A DNA stretch of 64,000 bases, taken from positions 1 to 64,000 of the forward strand of contig NZ_KQ948739.1 of the NCBI RefSeq assembly GCF_001514195.1. Direction: 5' to 3'. Both the position numbers and the translations under genes were made by a program. The DNA comes from Streptomyces griseorubiginosus. Lineage in GTDB: Bacteria > Actinomycetota > Actinomycetes > Streptomycetales > Streptomycetaceae. Positions 60,502-64,000 of the stretch are shown one piece after another; position 1 is the stretch's first letter, and the number at the start of each line of letters is the position of its first letter. The notes below the pieces were generated by a model. That model did no database searches. It was not told where the DNA came from and worked only from the letters and a program-made list of their open reading frames with translations.

Positions 60502-60572
60502 TCGCGCAGTTCCCCGCGCCCCTGAAAACGAGTGGGTGCGGTCACCTACTCAGGGGCGCGGGAACTGCGCGA
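60502..60572. terminator. Long inverted repeat/terminator built from two intergenic repeat copies
   Basis: TCGCGCAGTTCCCCGCGCCC and following bases (60502-60525) pair with 60550-60572, 23 bp with a single-nt bulge. It lies between the convergent AAA+ and CNNM genes. Same core as the elements at 26290 and 39352, here as an inverted pair. Confidence 0.85.
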
Positions 60573-60599
60573 CCAGCCACGACGAACCCGCGGCCGAAC

Positions 60600-61676
60600 C
60601 TACGACGCCAACGCCTCCTCGCTGCCCCGCGGCTCGGTCACCCGAACCTCCGGCAGCTCCCGGTGCGCCGGGTCCCGTACCTCACCGACGAGCAGCTCCA
60701 GTACGTCCTCCAGCGCCACCAGTCCGAGCACCTTGCCCGACCCGTCCGCCACTTGGGCCAGGTGCGTGGCCGCACGCCGCATCACCGTGAGGGCGTCATC
60801 GAGCGGCAGGTCGGACCTGAGCTTCGTCATCGGCCGCCAGACCTGCTGCGGCACCGCCCGCTGGGACTCCTCCAGATCGAGGACGTCCTTCACGTGCAGG
60901 TACCCCATGAACACGCCGTTGTCCGCGGCGATCGGGAAGCGGGAGTACCCGGTGCGCCCGGTGAGTTCGATGATCTCGCCCGGGGTGACCGAGGGGCGGA
61001 CCGTCACCAGGGACTCGCGCTTGAGCAGGACGTCGGTGACCGGGCGGGAGCCCAGCTCCAGCGCGTCCTCCAGGCGTTCCTGTTCCTCGGGGTCCAGCAG
61101 ACCCGCCTGGCCGGAGTCCTCCACCAGCCGGTTGAGCTGTTCGCTGGTGAAGACGGCCTCGACCTCGTCCTTGGGCTCCACGCGGAAGAGCCGCAGGATG
61201 GCGGCGGCGCAGGCGCCTAGGGCGAGGGTGATGGGGCGGCACAGCCGCGCGAAGGCCACCAGGCCCGGGCTGAGCCAGAGCGCGAGCTTCTCGGGCGCGG
61301 CCATCGCGAGGTTCTTCGGGACCATCTCGCCGATGACGAGGTGGAAGAAGACGACCGCGGCCAGGGCGATGACGTATCCCAGCGGGTGGATCATGCCGTG
61401 CGGCAGGTGCATCCACTCGAACACCGGCTCCAGCAGGTGCGCGACCGTCGGTTCGGCGACCGCGCCGAGCGTCAGGGAGCACACCGTGATGCCGAACTGG
61501 GCGGCCGCCATCATCTGGGGGAGCCGCTCCAGGCCGTACAGCACCTGGCGGGCGCGTGCGGTGCCGAGGGGTTCGATCTGGCTGCGGCGCACCGAGACCA
61601 GCGCGAACTCGGCGCCGACGAAGAAGCCGTTGGCGAGCACCAGCAGGGCTGCGAAGAGGAGTTGGAGCACGCTCAT
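60600..61676 (-). CDS. CNNM/CorC-HlyC family membrane protein
   Basis: A 358-residue CNNM-type transporter-like protein. N-terminal transmembrane domain of about 4 segments (NGFFVGAEFALVSVRRSQ) and a CBS-pair region (VDLLKRESL-like; PIAADNGVFMGYLHVKDVL) in the middle-to-C-terminal part. It lacks the CorC_HlyC C-terminal domain its partner has. Mg2+ or Co2+ efflux is the family role. Its ATG overlaps the stop of the neighbouring paralogue by 4 bp, so the two are probably coupled and may form heterodimers. Confidence 0.88.
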   Translation of the reverse strand: MSVLQLLFAALLVLANGFFVGAEFALVSVRRSQIEPLGTARARQVLYGLERLPQMMAAAQFGITVCSLTLGAVAEPTVAHLLEPVFEWMHLPHGMIHPLGYVIALAAVVFFHLVIGEMVPKNLAMAAPEKLALWLSPGLVAFARLCRPITLALGACAAAILRLFRVEPKDEVEAVFTSEQLNRLVEDSGQAGLLDPEEQERLEDALELGSRPVTDVLLKRESLVTVRPSVTPGEIIELTGRTGYSRFPIAADNGVFMGYLHVKDVLDLEESQRAVPQQVWRPMTKLRSDLPLDDALTVMRRAATHLAQVADGSGKVLGLVALEDVLELLVGEVRDPAHRELPEVRVTEPRGSEEALAS

Positions 61677-63007
61677 CGGGCGGCCTCCATGACGTTGACC
61701 GCGGGGACCGTGCGGACCAGGCGGACCCGCTCGGCGCGGTAGTGCCCGACCTGGCGCACGGTGAGCCGCCAGCCGGGCAGTTCGGCCCGGTCTCCGACGG
61801 CGGGGATACGGCCGAGCAGGTCGGCGACCAGTCCGGCGACCGTCTCGTACGGCCCCTCGGGCACGTCGAGACCTATGCGCTGGAGGATGTCGACCCGGCA
61901 GCTGCCGTCGGCGTCCCAGGCGAGCCGGCCGTCCTCGGGCGGGGCGGCGGCGAGTTCGGGGATGTCCTGGCCGTCGTGCTCGTCGCGGACCTCGCCGACG
62001 ATCTCCTCGACGATGTCCTCCAGGGTGACCACGCCGGCGGTGCCGCCGTACTCGTCGACGACGACGGCGATGGGCTGCTCGCTGCGCAGCTGGGCCAGCA
62101 GGGGCTGGACCGGGAGCGTCTCGGGCACCAGCAGCGCCGGGCGGGCGATCCGGCCCACGGGGGTGCGCAGCCGGTCCTGGGCGGGGACGGCGAGGGCGTC
62201 CTTGAGGTGGGCCATGCCGACGATCTCGTCGATCTTCTCCCGGTAGACCGGGAAGCGGGACAGACCGGTGGCACGGGTGAGGTTGACGACGTCCTCGGCG
62301 GTCGCGGACGCCTGGAGCGAGCTGACCTTCACGCGCGGGGTCATGACGTGCTGCGCGGTGAGCTCGCCGAGGGACAGGGTGCGCACGAAGAGGTCCGCGG
62401 TGTCCTGTTCCAGGGCGCCGGCCTGGGCGGAGTGCCGGGCCAGGGAGACCAGCTCGCCGGGGGTGCGGGCGGAGGCCAGCTCCTCGGCGGGCTCGATGCC
62501 GAGCGCGCGGACGAGGCGGTTGGCGACCGCGTTCAGGGCGGCGATCACCGGCCGGAACAGCCGGGCGAAGGCGTGCTGCGGGCCGGCGACGAAGCGGGCG
62601 ACCTGCATCGGCTTGGACACCGCCCAGTTCTTGGGCACGAGCTCGCCGATCACCATCTGCACGGCGGAGGCCAGCAGCATGCCGACGACGACGGCCACGC
62701 CGGAGACCGCTCCCTCGGGGATGCCGATGGCCGTGAACGGGCCGTGCAGCAGTTCCGCGAGGGCCGGTTCGGCGAGCATGCCGACGACCAGGGAGGTGAT
62801 GGTGATGCCGAGCTGGGTGCCGGAGAGCTGGAACGACAGCTCCTTGAGCGACTCGGCGACCCGGCGGGCCCTCCGGTCGCCTTCCGCGGCGGCCTTCTCG
62901 GCGTCGGTGGCCTCCACGGTGACGAGGCCGAACTCGGCCGCCACGAAGAAGCCGTTGGCGAGAATGAGCAGGAACGCCGCTCCGAGGAGCAGCAGGGGGA
63001 TGGTCAT
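61673..63007 (-). CDS. CNNM/CorC-HlyC family membrane protein (full length)
   Basis: A 444-residue CNNM/CorC protein. Three to four membrane segments (NGFFVAAEFGLVTVEATDAE in TM1-loop), a CBS pair (MTPRVKVSSLQA; PIAVVVDEYGGTAGVVTLEDIVEEIVGE), and a C-terminal transporter-associated CorC_HlyC domain (PYETVAGLVADLLGRIP). A probable Mg2+/divalent cation exporter or sensor. ATG 63007. It overlaps the following paralogue by 4 bp. Confidence 0.9.
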   Translation of the reverse strand: MTIPLLLLGAAFLLILANGFFVAAEFGLVTVEATDAEKAAAEGDRRARRVAESLKELSFQLSGTQLGITITSLVVGMLAEPALAELLHGPFTAIGIPEGAVSGVAVVVGMLLASAVQMVIGELVPKNWAVSKPMQVARFVAGPQHAFARLFRPVIAALNAVANRLVRALGIEPAEELASARTPGELVSLARHSAQAGALEQDTADLFVRTLSLGELTAQHVMTPRVKVSSLQASATAEDVVNLTRATGLSRFPVYREKIDEIVGMAHLKDALAVPAQDRLRTPVGRIARPALLVPETLPVQPLLAQLRSEQPIAVVVDEYGGTAGVVTLEDIVEEIVGEVRDEHDGQDIPELAAAPPEDGRLAWDADGSCRVDILQRIGLDVPEGPYETVAGLVADLLGRIPAVGDRAELPGWRLTVRQVGHYRAERVRLVRTVPAVNVMEAAR

Positions 63008-63186
63008 GCTGCCGCCTCGACACGTACGGAGGGGGCAGCGCAGGTACTACAGGACGATCCGTCCATCGCTGGAGGGAGTCACTCCTCGGGTAGCAGGAAC
63101 AACGAGAGGCGGAGGCGTGGTGAAAACGCCTCCGCCAACAGATTAATCAAGACAGGGCCCGATGCGGCAGGGTGGAATTCCCCGAG

Positions 63187-63645
63187 TCATCCCTGATCTT
63201 CGTCGGAGCGGGCCGTGGAACGGGCCTCGGCGAGCGCCCGCAGGGCCCTCGCGTCGGCGATGGCCTGCTGTTTCGCGATGCCCGGCTGGATGCCGAGCGC
63301 CGGCAGGCTGGTGCCGTCGCTGAGGTTGAGGAACACCCAGGGGTCGCCCGGGCGGAGGTTCACCTGGATGATCTCGGCCCACTCCAGCCGTCGCCTGCTG
63401 GCGATGTTCTGGACGGTGACCCCGGACTCGTCGGCGACGACCTTCACCCTGGCCAGCAGGAACAGCACACCGGCGAGCAGGGCCGCGGTGAACACGAAGC
63501 TCAGGCGCTCGCCGGGGCCCAGCTGTTCGAGGAGCAGCGCGATCACCGTGATCACCACGAAGATCGCGACACCGGCGGTGAGCAGGACCACACGGGTGCG
63601 GCCCGGCCGGAACGTGACGGGGAGAGCGGGAGGTTCGGAGGACAT
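63187..63645 (-). CDS. PH-domain (bPH) membrane protein
   Basis: A 152-residue protein. Two adjacent membrane segments (RVVLLTAGVAIFVVITVIALL and LSFVFTAALLAGVLFLLARV) precede a bacterial PH domain (VVADESGVTVQNIASRRRLEW, then VNLRPGDPWVFLNLSDG). Function unknown. ATG 63645. It lies 14 bp after the end of hisG, so it is probably in the same transcript. Confidence 0.85.
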   Translation of the reverse strand: MSSEPPALPVTFRPGRTRVVLLTAGVAIFVVITVIALLLEQLGPGERLSFVFTAALLAGVLFLLARVKVVADESGVTVQNIASRRRLEWAEIIQVNLRPGDPWVFLNLSDGTSLPALGIQPGIAKQQAIADARALRALAEARSTARSDEDQG

Positions 63646-63659
63646 GTGCGGTACGCCCC

Positions 63660-64000
63660 TCAGAGACGGCAGGCGTGGATGGCCGTCGTCAGGATGGCCC
63701 GCGCGCCGATGTCGTACAGGTCGTCCATGATCCGCTGTGCCTCCTTGGCCGGGACCATCGCGCGGACGGCGACCCAGCCCTCGTTGTGCAGCGGGGAGAC
63801 GGTCGGGGACTCCAGGCCGGGGGTGAGCGCGACGGCCTTCTCGAGCTGCTCGACGCGGCAGTCGTAGTCCATCATCACGTACGTGCGTGCCACCAGGACG
63901 CCCTGGAGGCGGCGCAGGAACTGCTGGACCTTGGGTTCCTCGGCGTCGGCGCCGGTGCGGCGGATGACGACGGCCTCGGACTTCATGATGGGCTCGCCGA
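63660..64000 (-). CDS. hisG: ATP phosphoribosyltransferase, C-terminal part (truncated by window edge)
   Basis: The C-terminal 113 codons of HisG, the first enzyme of histidine synthesis (ATP and PRPP to phosphoribosyl-ATP). The visible part has EPIMKSEAVVIRRTGAD and the regulatory ACT-like domain with QQFLRRLQGVLVARTYVMMDYD and NEGWVAVRAMVPAKEAQRIMDDL. The presence of this C-terminal domain marks the long, hetero-oligomer-independent form. The gene continues to the right beyond base 64000; the start is outside. The PH-domain gene follows it by 14 bp. Confidence 0.93.
   Translation of the reverse strand, partial: GEPIMKSEAVVIRRTGADAEEPKVQQFLRRLQGVLVARTYVMMDYDCRVEQLEKAVALTPGLESPTVSPLHNEGWVAVRAMVPAKEAQRIMDDLYDIGARAILTTAIHACRL

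Overview
The window is chromosomal DNA of very high G+C content with strong third-position GC bias, frequent GTG and TTG starts, and gene sets typical of Streptomyces: a cvnABCD conservon, smeA-sffA, rbpA, ppm1, the dre element of a chitinase promoter, and a sigma-R promoter. From memory (no search was run), the order crr-ptsI ... AACS-GH31 ... smeA-sffA ... rbpA-fxsA-ppm1 ... chitinase-TetR-small membrane protein ... hisG matches the S. coelicolor SCO1390-SCO1438 neighbourhood. It looks like core-chromosome Streptomyces DNA. I see no integrase, transposase, tRNA, CRISPR array or prophage module.

Layout. 1-447: leader and promoters of a leftward rRNA operon whose 16S gene lies outside. 448-2689: general PTS proteins (crr, ptsI). 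2761-10663: hypothetical gene, acetoacetyl-CoA synthetase, GH31 alpha-glucosidase, NUDIX protein, and a DUF35/thiolase pair. 10977-13283: glpF-glpK. 13389-17865: conservon cvnABCD (leftward). 18293-18835: small membrane protein. 18970-26188: a leftward three-gene SMC/MukBEF/Wadjet-like operon (kleisin-like, winged-helix-like, 1570-aa SMC-like ATPase). 26321-31685: GntR regulator diverging from a pyroglutamate module (MFS, DUF1445, pxpA, pxpB, pxpC). 31780-34956: two GT4 glycosyltransferases and an SGNH hydrolase. 35145-37256: HEAT-like and ankyrin proteins. 37474-39316: sporulation operon smeA-sffA. 39398-43839: MocR regulator diverging from YczE, a glycerophosphodiesterase and an MFS protein. 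44108-46153: rbpA, fxsA, ppm1. 46722-53233: amidohydrolase, Lrp regulator, small hypothetical, phosphotransferase pair, acyl-CoA dehydrogenase. 53577-58179: chitinase, TetR, small membrane protein, Tat-exported C39-like peptidase, P-loop kinase. 58229-64000: short promoter-terminator unit, AAA+ protein, two CNNM/CorC proteins, PH-domain protein, and the C-terminal end of hisG.

Most notable points. (1) The SMC-like operon has no JetD/MksG nuclease gene next to it, and its ATPase has Asn where Walker B normally has the catalytic Glu. (2) SffA has Thr in place of the Walker A Lys. (3) The 12-bp palindrome CACGCGCGCGTG occurs at least eight times, seven of them inside genes and in different reading frames. 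(4) Short tandem repeats recur at stop codons. (5) A promoter followed within about 80 nt by an intrinsic terminator suggests a small RNA or attenuator. (6) A uridine-kinase-like gene has no usual start codon.
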